From Frankiaceae bacterium (GTDB lineage: Bacteria > Actinomycetota > Actinomycetes > BP-191): a DNA stretch of 64,000 bases. Every line of letters begins with the position of its first letter. The stretch's first letter is position 1. The position numbers and the translations under genes are program-made. The notes beneath the pieces are model-generated. The model was not told the origin of the DNA and made no database searches. It worked only from the letters and a program-made list of their open reading frames with translations. Shown one piece after another: positions 9,055 through 17,315 of the stretch. The stretch lies in the NCBI GenBank assembly GCA_030840645.1, contig JAVEEC010000026.1, positions 47,192 to 111,191 on the forward strand, written 5' to 3'.

Positions 9055-10667
9055 TAGCGCGTGGCGCCCTTCCACGTGTCGTCGTAGTACGCGCGCAGGT
9101 CCTCGCCGCCCGACCCGCCGGGGCCGAAGGTCCGCCAGTAGCGCGGGTACTCGGGGAACGTGTAGTCCTGCGCCTGCCGCGACCACTTGACGACGGTCTG
9201 ATGGTCGTAGCCGGTGAAGTCGAACGGCTGGGAGAGGCTGGTCGGGATCGTGTACGTCATGGGGACGTGCGCCTCCCAGTAGAAGTCACGCTGGATGGCG
9301 TTGATGCCGACCATGAGCGAGTTCGCGGTGAGCTGGCCGGTGAGGTCGACGGCGCGCTTCATCGCCTCTGTCGTCGTCAGGATGCTGACGCAGGCGAGGG
9401 TCACCGAGGCGGAGCCGGAGAGACCGTCGGCCGGGTAGTACTTCTCGTAGATCTTCTTGCAGTTGCCTTCCTTCGGGTGGTCGCCGGGCTTGATGCGCGG
9501 GGAGAGGCCGACGGCGTTCGCCCACTGGTCCTGCTGGAGCAGCGCGCCGCCGAGCTGCTGGTCGATCAGCGCGGTGCGGCCGGTGAACGTGTAGAGCGGG
9601 TGGAAGTCCTGCTGCTGGGCGGCGTTGGTGAAGAAGACCATCGCGATGAAGTTGTTCGCGATGAACCAGACCTGCTCGCACTTGCCCTTCATCTTGATGG
9701 TCGCCGCGGTGGCCTGCTGCTGGCCGGTCGACGCGTCGTCCGCGTAGCGGATGAACATCTCGAACTTCAGGCCCTGGGCCGCCATCTTCGCGACCATGAT
9801 CTTCTCGAGGTTGTTGAAGTCCGCGGTGTCCGGGTGGACGAAGCAGGCGCGCTTGGACGTGCCGTTCGTGCCGAGGTAGTTCCTGCCGAACGACGCCCAG
9901 TTGGCGAAGTCGGAGTCGGCATCCTGGAACAGCTGGAACTGCCCGAAGCCGCGCGCCCGCTGCTCGGCCTTGGTGCTGCGCCCACCCCAGATCGGGACGT
10001 CGCGCTTGATGACGGCGTCGCCGACGTCGTGGAGGCCGACCATGGCGAGGAACACCTTCTGCTGGTCGACCATCTCGATGGCCGCCGCTTCGTTCCGCTC
10101 GGGGCACTGGAGGCCGCCGTCGTCCACGGTGACGACGCTCAGCCTGCGGCCGCGGACGCCGCCGGTGTCGTTGACGTGGTTGGTGAACGCCTTGACGGCC
10201 TTCTCGGGGTCGCCGACGACGGCCGGGCCGAGGGCGGCCTCCAGCGCGCCGGCGTCGCCGCAGCCCGACTTGTTGTAGTCGAGGCCGAGCTTCACCGAGG
10301 TGGCGGTGACGCCCTGGGTCTTCAGGCCGAAGTCGGGGACGCCGATCTTGCCGCCGCCGGAGGGGCGCGTCGTCGGGATGCTGCCGGTGGGCACGGAGCC
10401 GGGGGCGCCGGGGCGCCCGCCGCTGCCGGGCCGCGCCGTGCTGCCGGGCTTTGGGGCGCCGGTCGGCGCGTCGGCCGGTCCGGTCGCGCCCGGCGTGACG
10501 GGGCCACCCGACGCGCCCGGCAGGGTGTCGAAACCGGGGTCGCCGTCTGCCTGGCTGAGCCGGTGCTTCTGGTCGCGCTCGAACTGCACCTGACCGACGG
10601 AGAGCACGGACGTGACGAAGACCGAGCCGATCACGATGGCCAACGGCCTGATCCAGCGATCCCGCAC
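9054..10667 (-). CDS. anchored periplasmic-binding-protein-like solute receptor
   Basis: A 537-aa extracytoplasmic solute-binding protein, type 1 periplasmic fold (Peripla_BP_6/LivK class). It begins with an uncleaved-looking signal anchor (PLAIVIGSVFVTSVLSV, residues about 8-24) with no lipobox. A long Pro/Gly/Thr-rich linker of about 65 residues follows, then the ligand-binding domain (for example VKLGLDYNKSGCGDAGALEAALG and KAFTNHVNDTGGVRGRRLSV). GTG at 10667 was chosen because GGAGG lies 7 bases upstream. It is the first gene of the unit that encodes the LivHM and MFS-LivF fusions and is divergent from the ROK regulator, which probably controls it. Ligand unknown. Confidence 0.92.
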   Translation of the reverse strand: MRDRWIRPLAIVIGSVFVTSVLSVGQVQFERDQKHRLSQADGDPGFDTLPGASGGPVTPGATGPADAPTGAPKPGSTARPGSGGRPGAPGSVPTGSIPTTRPSGGGKIGVPDFGLKTQGVTATSVKLGLDYNKSGCGDAGALEAALGPAVVGDPEKAVKAFTNHVNDTGGVRGRRLSVVTVDDGGLQCPERNEAAAIEMVDQQKVFLAMVGLHDVGDAVIKRDVPIWGGRSTKAEQRARGFGQFQLFQDADSDFANWASFGRNYLGTNGTSKRACFVHPDTADFNNLEKIMVAKMAAQGLKFEMFIRYADDASTGQQQATAATIKMKGKCEQVWFIANNFIAMVFFTNAAQQQDFHPLYTFTGRTALIDQQLGGALLQQDQWANAVGLSPRIKPGDHPKEGNCKKIYEKYYPADGLSGSASVTLACVSILTTTEAMKRAVDLTGQLTANSLMVGINAIQRDFYWEAHVPMTYTIPTSLSQPFDFTGYDHQTVVKWSRQAQDYTFPEYPRYWRTFGPGGSGGEDLRAYYDDTWKGATR

Positions 10668-10724
10668 GCTCGACCTCCAGTGGCCCCCCGAGCAAGGATG
10701 CACAGGGCGCGGCAGCGGCCCTAT

Positions 10725-10743
10725 ATGTATGAGCAGGTTACAT
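10725..10743. promoter_or_regulatory. inverted repeat ATGTA-N9-TACAT in divergent promoter
   Basis: Perfect 5-bp arms (ATGTA at 10725-10729, TACAT at 10739-10743) in the only AT-rich pocket of the intergenic region between the solute-binding-protein gene and the ROK regulator. It is a possible operator or promoter core. Short arms make chance occurrence possible. Confidence 0.35.
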
Positions 10744-10754
10744 TATGGACGGGC

Positions 10755-10778
10755 GCTGTCAACGGCCCGCCTGACAGC
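10755..10778. promoter_or_regulatory. inverted repeat GCTGTCA-N10-TGACAGC, candidate ROK operator
   Basis: Perfect 7-bp arms (10755-10761 and 10772-10778) just upstream of the ROK regulator's ribosome binding site. Position and dyad symmetry fit a site where the ROK protein represses itself and the divergent transport operon. This is a candidate only; the same sequence is not repeated in the nagA promoter. Confidence 0.5.
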
Positions 10779-10798
10779 ACAACGAGGAGGTGCTCGCG

Positions 10799-11980
10799 GT
10801 GGTGACGACGGGCGCCGTCCTGCTCACGAACCGGCAGATCGGTGACGTGAACCGGTCGCGGGTGCTGCGGACGTTCTGCGACCACGGCCCGCTCTCCCGC
10901 GCCGACCTGGCCCGGCTGGCGAACGTCCCCCGCGCCACGATCGGCACCATCGTCCAGGGGCTGCTCGACGACGGCCTGCTGGAGGAGATCGAGGCGGACC
11001 GGACGGGGCGCGCGGGCAAGCCGGCCCGGCCGCTCTGGTTCCGCCGCGACGCGGGGCTGACCGCCGGGGTCGCGTTCCTCGATGGGGGGGTCGAGGCGGC
11101 GCTGGTCAACGCGCGCGGCGAGCTGCTCGCGCGCACCGAGGTCGCCTGCCCGACGGCGACGGCCCCACCCAAGGCGTTGCGGAAGGCGGTCCTCGCCGCG
11201 CTCGCCGCGGTGGTCCCCGGCAACGGCGAGGGGTTGCTCGGCATCGGCATCGCAGTGCCCGGCGTCTGCGACGCGGCGACCGGCACCGTCGTGGGCTCAG
11301 GCCCCGTCCCCGGCGCGACGGGGCGGATGCTCGCCGACGCGGTGGAGGCGGCGTACGACCTGCCGGTCCTCGTGGACAACGACGCGCGGGCGCAGGCGCT
11401 GGGGGAGAAGTGGTTCGGGGAGGGGCGCGGCGTGCCGACGTTCGCGTCGGTGCAGACCGGGACCGGGCTCGGGGCGGGCCTGGTCCTCAACGGCCTGCTG
11501 TACCGCGGCGACGACGGCATGACGGGCGAGCTGGGTCACACGTGCGTCGACGTCGACGGCGAGCCGTGCCCCTGCGGGCTGCGCGGCTGCTGGGAGACGA
11601 TCGCGACGCTGCGCTGGCTGCGTCGCGAGGCGGCGCGGCTGGGGCTGCCCGGCGCGGAGTCGTTCGCCGCGCGGGCGCTGGTCGCGCTGTCGACGGAGGA
11701 CTCGGCTGCGCTGGACCTGCTGGAGCGCTACGCCGACAACCTCGCCGTCGGTCTGGCCAACCTCGTTCAGCTGCTCAAGCCGAGCCGGCTGCTGCTGCAC
11801 GGCGACGTGGTCGACGGCGGTGAGGTGCTGCGCGGGCTGATCGAGGAACGGGTCAGGGCGCGCTGCCTGGGCCATGTGCGCGACGATGTCGTGGTGTCGT
11901 TCTCGTCGCTCGACCAGGACGCCGGGCTGCTCGGCGCGGCCGGGCTGGTCCTGTCGGAGACGTTCACCCTCGCCGTCTAG
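10799..11980 (+). CDS. ROK-family transcriptional repressor
   Basis: A 393-aa NagC/XylR-type regulator. The N-terminus has a winged helix-turn-helix (LSRADLARLANVPRATIGTIVQGLLDDGLLEE, within residues about 33-65). The remaining ROK domain contains VDNDARAQALGE, QTGTGLGAGLVLNG and the zinc motif GHTCVDVDGEPCPCGLRGCWE. GTG at 10799 lies 8 bases after GAGGAGG; further in-frame GTG codons at 10790 and 10802 are alternatives. The gene is divergent from the solute-binding-protein operon and convergent with the LivG end of the nagA operon, so it is the likely sugar-responsive repressor of both units, and perhaps of xylBA. The effector is unknown, presumably a phosphorylated sugar or amino sugar. Confidence 0.92.
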   Translation: MVTTGAVLLTNRQIGDVNRSRVLRTFCDHGPLSRADLARLANVPRATIGTIVQGLLDDGLLEEIEADRTGRAGKPARPLWFRRDAGLTAGVAFLDGGVEAALVNARGELLARTEVACPTATAPPKALRKAVLAALAAVVPGNGEGLLGIGIAVPGVCDAATGTVVGSGPVPGATGRMLADAVEAAYDLPVLVDNDARAQALGEKWFGEGRGVPTFASVQTGTGLGAGLVLNGLLYRGDDGMTGELGHTCVDVDGEPCPCGLRGCWETIATLRWLRREAARLGLPGAESFAARALVALSTEDSAALDLLERYADNLAVGLANLVQLLKPSRLLLHGDVVDGGEVLRGLIEERVRARCLGHVRDDVVVSFSSLDQDAGLLGAAGLVLSETFTLAV

Positions 11981-12000
11981 GCGGGCCGAAGCCCAGCGCA

Positions 12001-12783
12001 CTAGCCGGAGCGGTTGATGGCGGCGGGGTCGTCGCCGAGGTACGAGCGCACGACGTCGGGGTCGCGAACGACGTCGGCCGGGTCGCCGACGGCGATGACC
12101 CGGCCGGTCTCCAGGGCGTACAGCCGCTCGGCCACCGAGAGCACGAGCGGCATGTCGTGCTCGATGAGGACGAGCGCGCAGCCGAGCTCCTCGCGGACGC
12201 GCAGCAGCAGCGGCGCGAGCGCCTCGGCCTCGCGTTGCGCGATTCCCGACGACGGCTCATCCAGCAGGATGACGGTGGGGCGCAGGATGAGCAGGCAGGC
12301 GAGGTCGACGACGCGGCGGGTGCCGGTGGACAGCTCGCCGACCAGCTTGTCGCGGTACGCCGCGAGCCCGAACGACGCGACCAGCTCCTCGGCGCGCGCG
12401 GTGGCGGCGGCATCCGCCTCGCGACCGCCGCCGGTCAGCGTGGCGAGGACACCGGTGCCGAGAGGGCGGCGGCGTTCCGACGCGACGCGCAACGTGTCGA
12501 GCACCGTCATCGAGTGGAACAGCCGCGCGTCCTGGAACGACCGGCCGAGACCCGCGCGGGCGCGTTCGTGGACGGCCATGCCCGACACGTCGGTGCCGTC
12601 GAGGACGACCTGCCCCTCGCACGGCGTGATGCCGGACAGACAGTCGAAGAGCGTGGTCTTGCCCGCGCCGTTCGCGCCGATGATGCCGACGACCTCGCCC
12701 GCCGCCACGTCGAGGTCCACGCCGTCGAGCGCGCGGACGCCGCCGAACGAGACGCCGATGCCACGTGCCTGCAGGACGGTCAT
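12001..12783 (-). CDS. LivG-type ABC transporter ATPase
   Basis: A 260-aa ATP-binding subunit of a branched-chain-amino-acid-type importer. It has Walker A GANGAGKTT, a LivG-like segment GLGRSFQDARLFHSMTVLD, a divergent signature LSTGTRRVVDLACLL in place of LSGGQ, Walker B VILLDEPSSGIAQ, and IEHDMPLV at the H-loop. The ATG at 12783 overlaps the GH84 stop as ATGA, making it the last gene of the nagA operon. It complements the LivHM and MFS-LivF fusions encoded at 5096-9054, which lack a LivG, so the transporter's parts are split across two operons flanking the ROK gene. That split ties the transporter to the amino-sugar enzymes. Confidence 0.93.
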   Translation of the reverse strand: MTVLQARGIGVSFGGVRALDGVDLDVAAGEVVGIIGANGAGKTTLFDCLSGITPCEGQVVLDGTDVSGMAVHERARAGLGRSFQDARLFHSMTVLDTLRVASERRRPLGTGVLATLTGGGREADAAATARAEELVASFGLAAYRDKLVGELSTGTRRVVDLACLLILRPTVILLDEPSSGIAQREAEALAPLLLRVREELGCALVLIEHDMPLVLSVAERLYALETGRVIAVGDPADVVRDPDVVRSYLGDDPAAINRSG

Positions 12784-14081
12784 GCGGTGCCTCCACGAGC
12801 GAGCAGGGTCAGTGCGGTGCGGCAGACGTGGTCGGACAGCGTCTCGCCGGTGACGAGTCCGGAGATGCTGGCGACCTCGGCGTCGCCGTCGCGGCCGGTG
12901 ACCGGGTAGTACGCGAAGCGGGTGCCGAACACCTGGCGTTCCTGCGAGCGCAGCCGCCGCCACACCTCCGCGACGGCGAACGCCGCGCCGGGGCCGGGTC
13001 CGAGCGCGCCCCGCAGGGCGTTGACGACGAACGCGATCCCGAACGCCTCCCACTCCCACGCCGTGAGCCACGGGTCGAGCTCGGCGAGCCACGTGTCGGG
13101 CAGGCCGTCGCGGCAGCCGCGCGCGAGCCATTCCTCGAGTCGCGTGTCGCCGTCGCGCAGCGCGGCGCCGGCCCATTCGAGGAGCTCCGCGTCGGGGCCG
13201 GGCGAGGTCAGCCAGGACGAGCAGGCGCGGGCCAGCGGCTCGATGCCAGGGACGGCGGCGACCGCTGCGCGCCAGTGCGTCCGCGCGTCGGTCGTCGGGT
13301 CCGCCCACCAGCGCAGCGCGGCGTCGACACCGATGCGGGCGGCGTACGGCGAGGGGCCGCCGTTGAGCAGCACCCCCGCGGTCGCCGCGACGAGGTCGGG
13401 CTCGCGGGCGGGGTACGGGCCGAGGTGCAGCACCCCGGCCATCGGGCCGTCGGACACGGGGAAGTTGTCGGCGAGGACGAGGTCGCGGCCGAGCGCCGTC
13501 GTCAGGTCGTTGGCGAGGGACGCGGGCACGTCGGGGCTGACGATCGCCGGGCCTGTCCACATCACGGCGACGCCGGCGGGGAACGCCTCGGCGAACGCCG
13601 CGAGGTAGGCCGTCACCCGATCGGTCGCGTAGTCGACCGGGCAGGCCGCCCAGCGCACGTCGTCCGGCAGGGCGGCGACCGCGGCGGCGACGGCGTTGCC
13701 GTGTACCTCGCCGAGGTCGGCGCCGCCGGGCGGCACGTCGTCGAACGCGACGCCGAGCGAGCGCGCGCCCAGGTCGTAGAACGCGCGCAGCTTGGCCACG
13801 AGCGCGGCCTCGTCGCCCGTACGCCAGTCGAGTCCCGGCGAGACGACGAACGCGACGTCGACGCCGTTGTCGCGGCCGGTCTCGACGAGCTCCGCGAAGT
13901 GCGCGAGGCGGCCGGCGGGGTACGGCTCGCGCCACCGCGCGCGCTGCCACGGGTCGTCCTTCGGCGCGTAGACGTAGTCGCGACCGCCAACGGTGGCGAG
14001 CCAGCGGACGAGGTCGAGGCGCGCGCCGTCGGCGTACGGCTCGCCGTAGAAGCCTTCGAGGAAGCCGTGCCAACGCGTCAT
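12780..14081 (-). CDS. GH84 family beta-N-acetylglucosaminidase-like enzyme
   Basis: A 433-aa protein without signal peptide. It shows the GH84 (bacterial O-GlcNAcase/hyaluronidase) catalytic core: GFLEGFYGEPY at the N-terminus, DYVYAPKDDPWQRARWREPYP, AFVVSPGLDW and the catalytic Asp-Asp pair in LGVAFDDVPPG (about residue 130). Family enzymes use substrate-assisted catalysis to release N-acetylglucosamine from beta-linked conjugates. The ATG at 14081 overlaps the preceding stop (ATGA). Cytoplasmic location means the substrate is imported, fitting the adjacent LivG and the upstream NagA deacetylase. The C-terminal half is helical and family-specific. The exact glycoside is unknown. Confidence 0.9.
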   Translation of the reverse strand: MTRWHGFLEGFYGEPYADGARLDLVRWLATVGGRDYVYAPKDDPWQRARWREPYPAGRLAHFAELVETGRDNGVDVAFVVSPGLDWRTGDEAALVAKLRAFYDLGARSLGVAFDDVPPGGADLGEVHGNAVAAAVAALPDDVRWAACPVDYATDRVTAYLAAFAEAFPAGVAVMWTGPAIVSPDVPASLANDLTTALGRDLVLADNFPVSDGPMAGVLHLGPYPAREPDLVAATAGVLLNGGPSPYAARIGVDAALRWWADPTTDARTHWRAAVAAVPGIEPLARACSSWLTSPGPDAELLEWAGAALRDGDTRLEEWLARGCRDGLPDTWLAELDPWLTAWEWEAFGIAFVVNALRGALGPGPGAAFAVAEVWRRLRSQERQVFGTRFAYYPVTGRDGDAEVASISGLVTGETLSDHVCRTALTLLARGGTA

Positions 14082-15196
14082 GTCGCACCCGTCAGCGCAT
14101 CGAGCAGCGCGCGGACGGCGGGGCGCCCGAGCCCGGTCCGCTCCTCGTACGCCGTGTCGTCGAACGTGTCCGGGTGCGGTAGGTACCCCTGCCACGAGGG
14201 CGCGAGACCGGCCTGCACGACGACGGTGCCGGGCCGCGCGGCCTCGACGGCGGTGCCGAACGCCGAGAGCGGCTCGCCCGGCATCGACACGACGCGCAGC
14301 GCGCCGTACGACCACTCGTACAGCTCGGCGACGACCTCGCGGGCGCCGCCGGCGATGAGCCCGGGGACCAGCCCGTCGGCGACCGGGAGCGTGACGGTGC
14401 GGTGGGTCGCGGCCAGGTCGCCGTCGACCGGCTTCGCGGCGCCGACCGCGGTCGCGACGACCTCGGCCAGGCGTTCGCCGACCGCGGCGGCGAGCCCCGG
14501 GCCGCCGCCGTCGCGGTCGTAGCCCGCGCCCCCGGGCGGGTTGACGTCGCCGAGCGGGCCGCTGACGACGAACGCGGTCCCGCCGTGAACGGCCTCCATC
14601 GCGGCGCGGCAGTGCCCGACCCAGTCCGCGGTGACGACGTGGACGTCGGGGCCGTGGGTGACCGGGTGGATGCCGACGTTCGCGAGCGTCGCCAACCGCC
14701 GCTCGGACCGGATGTCCAGCGCGGTGAGGCGCGGCGCGAACGGCAGGCCGCGGCGGTTGACCGCGAGCCCGGCGGGCAGCGGCACGCTCGCCGCGCCGAT
14801 GCTCGCGGGCGCGAGCGAGGCGACGGCGTCGCGGGCCGCCGCGACGGCGCCGGCCGCGAGCAGGCCGGCGTAGCCGTCGTACAGGTCCATGCCGAGCAGC
14901 GTGTCAGGCCCCGAGTGCGTGTGGGTGCACGACGGCAGCACGCGGTGCGCGGGGACGCCGGTCGCGGCGCTGACCGCGAGCCGTAGCGCGGCGCTGCGGT
15001 CGGCCGAGAGCCCGACCAGGTCGAGGACGAGCAGCAGCACGGTGGTGTCGCCGTCGCGCAGCGCGAGCGCGCGGACCTGGAGCGGGTCGTTGACGACGAG
15101 CGGCGGCACGGCGGGCTGCCGCGCGAAGAAGCCGGCCAGCCGTACCGGCTCGGTCGGTGTGATGTCGGCGACGCCGACCCCGGCGGCGAGGCTCAC
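14078..15196 (-). CDS. neutral/alkaline ceramidase-like N-terminal domain protein
   Basis: A 372-aa protein resembling the N-terminal domain of neutral/alkaline non-lysosomal ceramidases: GVGVADITPTEPVRLAGFF at the N-terminus, LVLDLVGLSAD, the metal/serine-site-like SCTHTHSGPDT and later GPLGDVNPPGG. Stand-alone proteins of this kind are common in bacterial sugar clusters and are probably amidohydrolases rather than ceramidases. No signal peptide is visible, so it is likely cytoplasmic. GTG at 15196 overlaps the Gfo/Idh stop (GTGA). Its position between a dehydrogenase and GH84 suggests it cleaves an amide on the imported compound, which is inference. Confidence 0.88.
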   Translation of the reverse strand: MSLAAGVGVADITPTEPVRLAGFFARQPAVPPLVVNDPLQVRALALRDGDTTVLLLVLDLVGLSADRSAALRLAVSAATGVPAHRVLPSCTHTHSGPDTLLGMDLYDGYAGLLAAGAVAAARDAVASLAPASIGAASVPLPAGLAVNRRGLPFAPRLTALDIRSERRLATLANVGIHPVTHGPDVHVVTADWVGHCRAAMEAVHGGTAFVVSGPLGDVNPPGGAGYDRDGGGPGLAAAVGERLAEVVATAVGAAKPVDGDLAATHRTVTLPVADGLVPGLIAGGAREVVAELYEWSYGALRVVSMPGEPLSAFGTAVEAARPGTVVVQAGLAPSWQGYLPHPDTFDDTAYEERTGLGRPAVRALLDALTGAT

Positions 15197-16113
15197 CCGA
15201 CTGCCACGCGCCGTCCGGTGCGCGCGGACTCGTACGCCGCCAGCACCGCAGCGAGGGCGGCCCGGCCGTCGCGGCCGTCGGCTGGCAGCGGCTCGCCGCG
15301 GGCCAGCGCGCGGGCGAACGCGCCCGCCGCGGTGGCCGGTGCGTCGCCGGCCGGCTCGCCGGGCTCGGTGACGGTCAGCGTGCCGTCCTCGCCCTCGACC
15401 CGGAGCAGCACGTCGGACTCGGCGAGCCGCCACGACACGCGCACCGTTGCCGTCGCGCCCGACGGCAGCTCGGCAAGTACCTCGGCCTCGTCGTCGTCGC
15501 TGCTCACCTGCGCGCGCGAGATCGCGACGACCGGCCCGCCGAGCACCGCGACCGCGTCGAGCAGGTGCGCGCCGAGATCCATGAGGCAGCCGCCGCCGGA
15601 CAGCGCCGGGTCGCGGAACCACGTCGAGGCCGGCGCCCACGCCTCGGGGCCGGGGTGACCGAGGGTCGCGTCGATCCTGCGGACGCGGCCCACCCGGCCG
15701 GAGGCGACGGCGGCCCGCAACGTGACGAACGACGGGACGCACCGCAGGTCGAACGCCACCGCGAGCCGTCGGGCACCGGCCGCGGCGAGCATCGCGTCGG
15801 CGTCCGCGAGCGTCGTGGCGAGTGGCTTCTCGACGAGCACGTGCTTGCCCGCGTCCAGTGCGGCGACGGCCACCTCGGCGTGCAGGGCGTTCGGGAGGCA
15901 GACGTCGACGGCATCGACGTCGTCGCGGTCGAGGACGTCGTGCCAGCCGGTCACGACGTCGCCCGAGCCCCACTCGTCGCGCGCGGCCTCGGCGGACTCG
16001 CGAGAGCGGCTGGCGAACACGGTGACGTCGGCGTCGCCGCCGGCCCGGTAGCCGGGCAGGTGCTGCCGGCGAGCCACCGCGCCGCAGCCGACGAGCGCGA
16101 CCCGGACCGTCAC
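15193..16113 (-). CDS. Gfo/Idh/MocA family oxidoreductase
   Basis: A 306-aa NAD(P)-dependent dehydrogenase. It has a Rossmann motif ALVGCGAVARRQHLPGYR at the N-terminus and the EKPLATTLADAD motif (catalytic Lys of EKP) near residue 95. The C-terminal alpha/beta domain contains GGGCLMDLGAHLLDAV. The family oxidises or reduces hydroxyl groups of sugars, inositols and amino sugars. GTG at 16113 overlaps the DegT gene stop (GTGA). Pairing with a DegT aminotransferase is the usual two-step oxidation/transamination of a sugar hydroxyl, or its reverse in catabolism. Confidence 0.92.
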   Translation of the reverse strand: MTVRVALVGCGAVARRQHLPGYRAGGDADVTVFASRSRESAEAARDEWGSGDVVTGWHDVLDRDDVDAVDVCLPNALHAEVAVAALDAGKHVLVEKPLATTLADADAMLAAAGARRLAVAFDLRCVPSFVTLRAAVASGRVGRVRRIDATLGHPGPEAWAPASTWFRDPALSGGGCLMDLGAHLLDAVAVLGGPVVAISRAQVSSDDDEAEVLAELPSGATATVRVSWRLAESDVLLRVEGEDGTLTVTEPGEPAGDAPATAAGAFARALARGEPLPADGRDGRAALAAVLAAYESARTGRRVAVG

Positions 16114-17315
16114 AGCGCGGCCGCCCGCATCGTCGCCGCGACGTGGTCGCAGTCGTCGTCGGTGTACGCGGGGCTGACCGGCACGCGCACCGTCCGCGCG
16201 AGCAGGTCCTCGGTCACCGGACACAGGCCGATGCGGTACGTCACCCCGGTGGGATGCGCGTCGCAGTGCCAGGGGCAGCCCTTCATCGACGCGGTGCGGC
16301 GGCCGAGGATCGCGGGCGTCGCGTAGACGGGAAGGCCGCCGTACGGCGGTCCCGACGGCACGCCGGCATCGGAGAGAACGGCCGCGAAGCGTTGCGCCGC
16401 AACGGGTTCGGGCAGCGCGACGATGATGCCCGAGCCGCCCTCGCCGCCCGGGTCGGGCAGCGCGCGGTGCGTCACGCCGGGAAGGGGACCGGCCGCGGCG
16501 AGGATGCGCCGCTTCGCCGCGCGCATCGCGTCGAGCAGGCCGTCGAGGCGGCCGAGCTGGACCCGCGCGATCGCGCCCTGGATCTCGGTCAACCGGAGGT
16601 TGTCGCCCGCGAACGGCTCCGGCGCGTGGTCCCGGCGGGCGCCGTGCTGGGTGAGGAAGTGCCCGCCCTGGTCCTGGAACGCCGCGGCCCGCAGCGCCAG
16701 GCGTTCGTCGTCGGTGACGACGAGGCCGCCCTCGCCGGTGGTGATGTTCTTGTCGAGCTGCATGGAGAACGCGCCGATGGTGCCGATGGTCCCGAGCCGC
16801 CGCCCGCCGAGCGTCGCGCCCATCGACTGCGCGGTGTCCTCGACGACGGGTACGCCGGCCGGCTCGGTGACGGCGAGCAGCGCGTCGAGGTCGCACTGGC
16901 CGTTGTCCAGGTGCACGGCCATGACCGCGGCGGTGCGCGGCGAGAGCACGGCGCGGACGCTGTCCGCGTCGAGGCCGTACGTGCGGTCGACCTCGGCGAA
17001 GACCGGCACGGCGCCGGCGAGGACGACGGCATTCACCGACGCGACGAACGTGCACGCCGGCACCACGACCTCGTCGCCGGGGCCGACGCCGAGCGCGGCG
17101 AGTGCGGTCCGCAGCGCTGCGGTGCCCGACGACACGGCGACCGCGTGCCGGCTGCCAAGGAACGCCGCCGCCTCGCGCTCGAACGCCGCGACCTCGGTGG
17201 GCTCCTCCGGGCCGTAGTAACGGAACAGCGACCGCCGGTCGAGGACGCGCAGCACGGCGGCGCGTTCCTCGTCGCCGATGTACTCCACGCCCTTGCCCGA
17301 CGGCAGCGCCCTCAC
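16110..17315 (-). CDS. DegT/DnrJ/EryC1/StrS family PLP aminotransferase
   Basis: A 401-aa sugar aminotransferase-like protein. Visible features are VSSGTAALRTALAALGVGPGDEVVVPACTF split around residue 60-90, the PLP-contacting VVEDTAQSMGA and the Schiff-base lysine in SMQLDKNITTGEGG (about residue 185). The C-terminus has a Cys/His-rich stretch (MKGCPWHCDAHPTGV). GTG at 17315 has GGAG upstream and overlaps the hydrolase gene stop. These enzymes transfer amino groups on keto-sugars or cyclitols. With the Gfo/Idh partner it could remove an amino group from the imported amino sugar or aminocyclitol; direction and substrate are inference. Confidence 0.92.
   Translation of the reverse strand: MRALPSGKGVEYIGDEERAAVLRVLDRRSLFRYYGPEEPTEVAAFEREAAAFLGSRHAVAVSSGTAALRTALAALGVGPGDEVVVPACTFVASVNAVVLAGAVPVFAEVDRTYGLDADSVRAVLSPRTAAVMAVHLDNGQCDLDALLAVTEPAGVPVVEDTAQSMGATLGGRRLGTIGTIGAFSMQLDKNITTGEGGLVVTDDERLALRAAAFQDQGGHFLTQHGARRDHAPEPFAGDNLRLTEIQGAIARVQLGRLDGLLDAMRAAKRRILAAAGPLPGVTHRALPDPGGEGGSGIIVALPEPVAAQRFAAVLSDAGVPSGPPYGGLPVYATPAILGRRTASMKGCPWHCDAHPTGVTYRIGLCPVTEDLLARTVRVPVSPAYTDDDCDHVAATMRAAAL

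Noticed and set aside
12765..14522. Plus-strand open frame across the GH84 and ceramidase-like genes
   Set aside because: It spans two well-supported minus-strand genes and has low-complexity composition.
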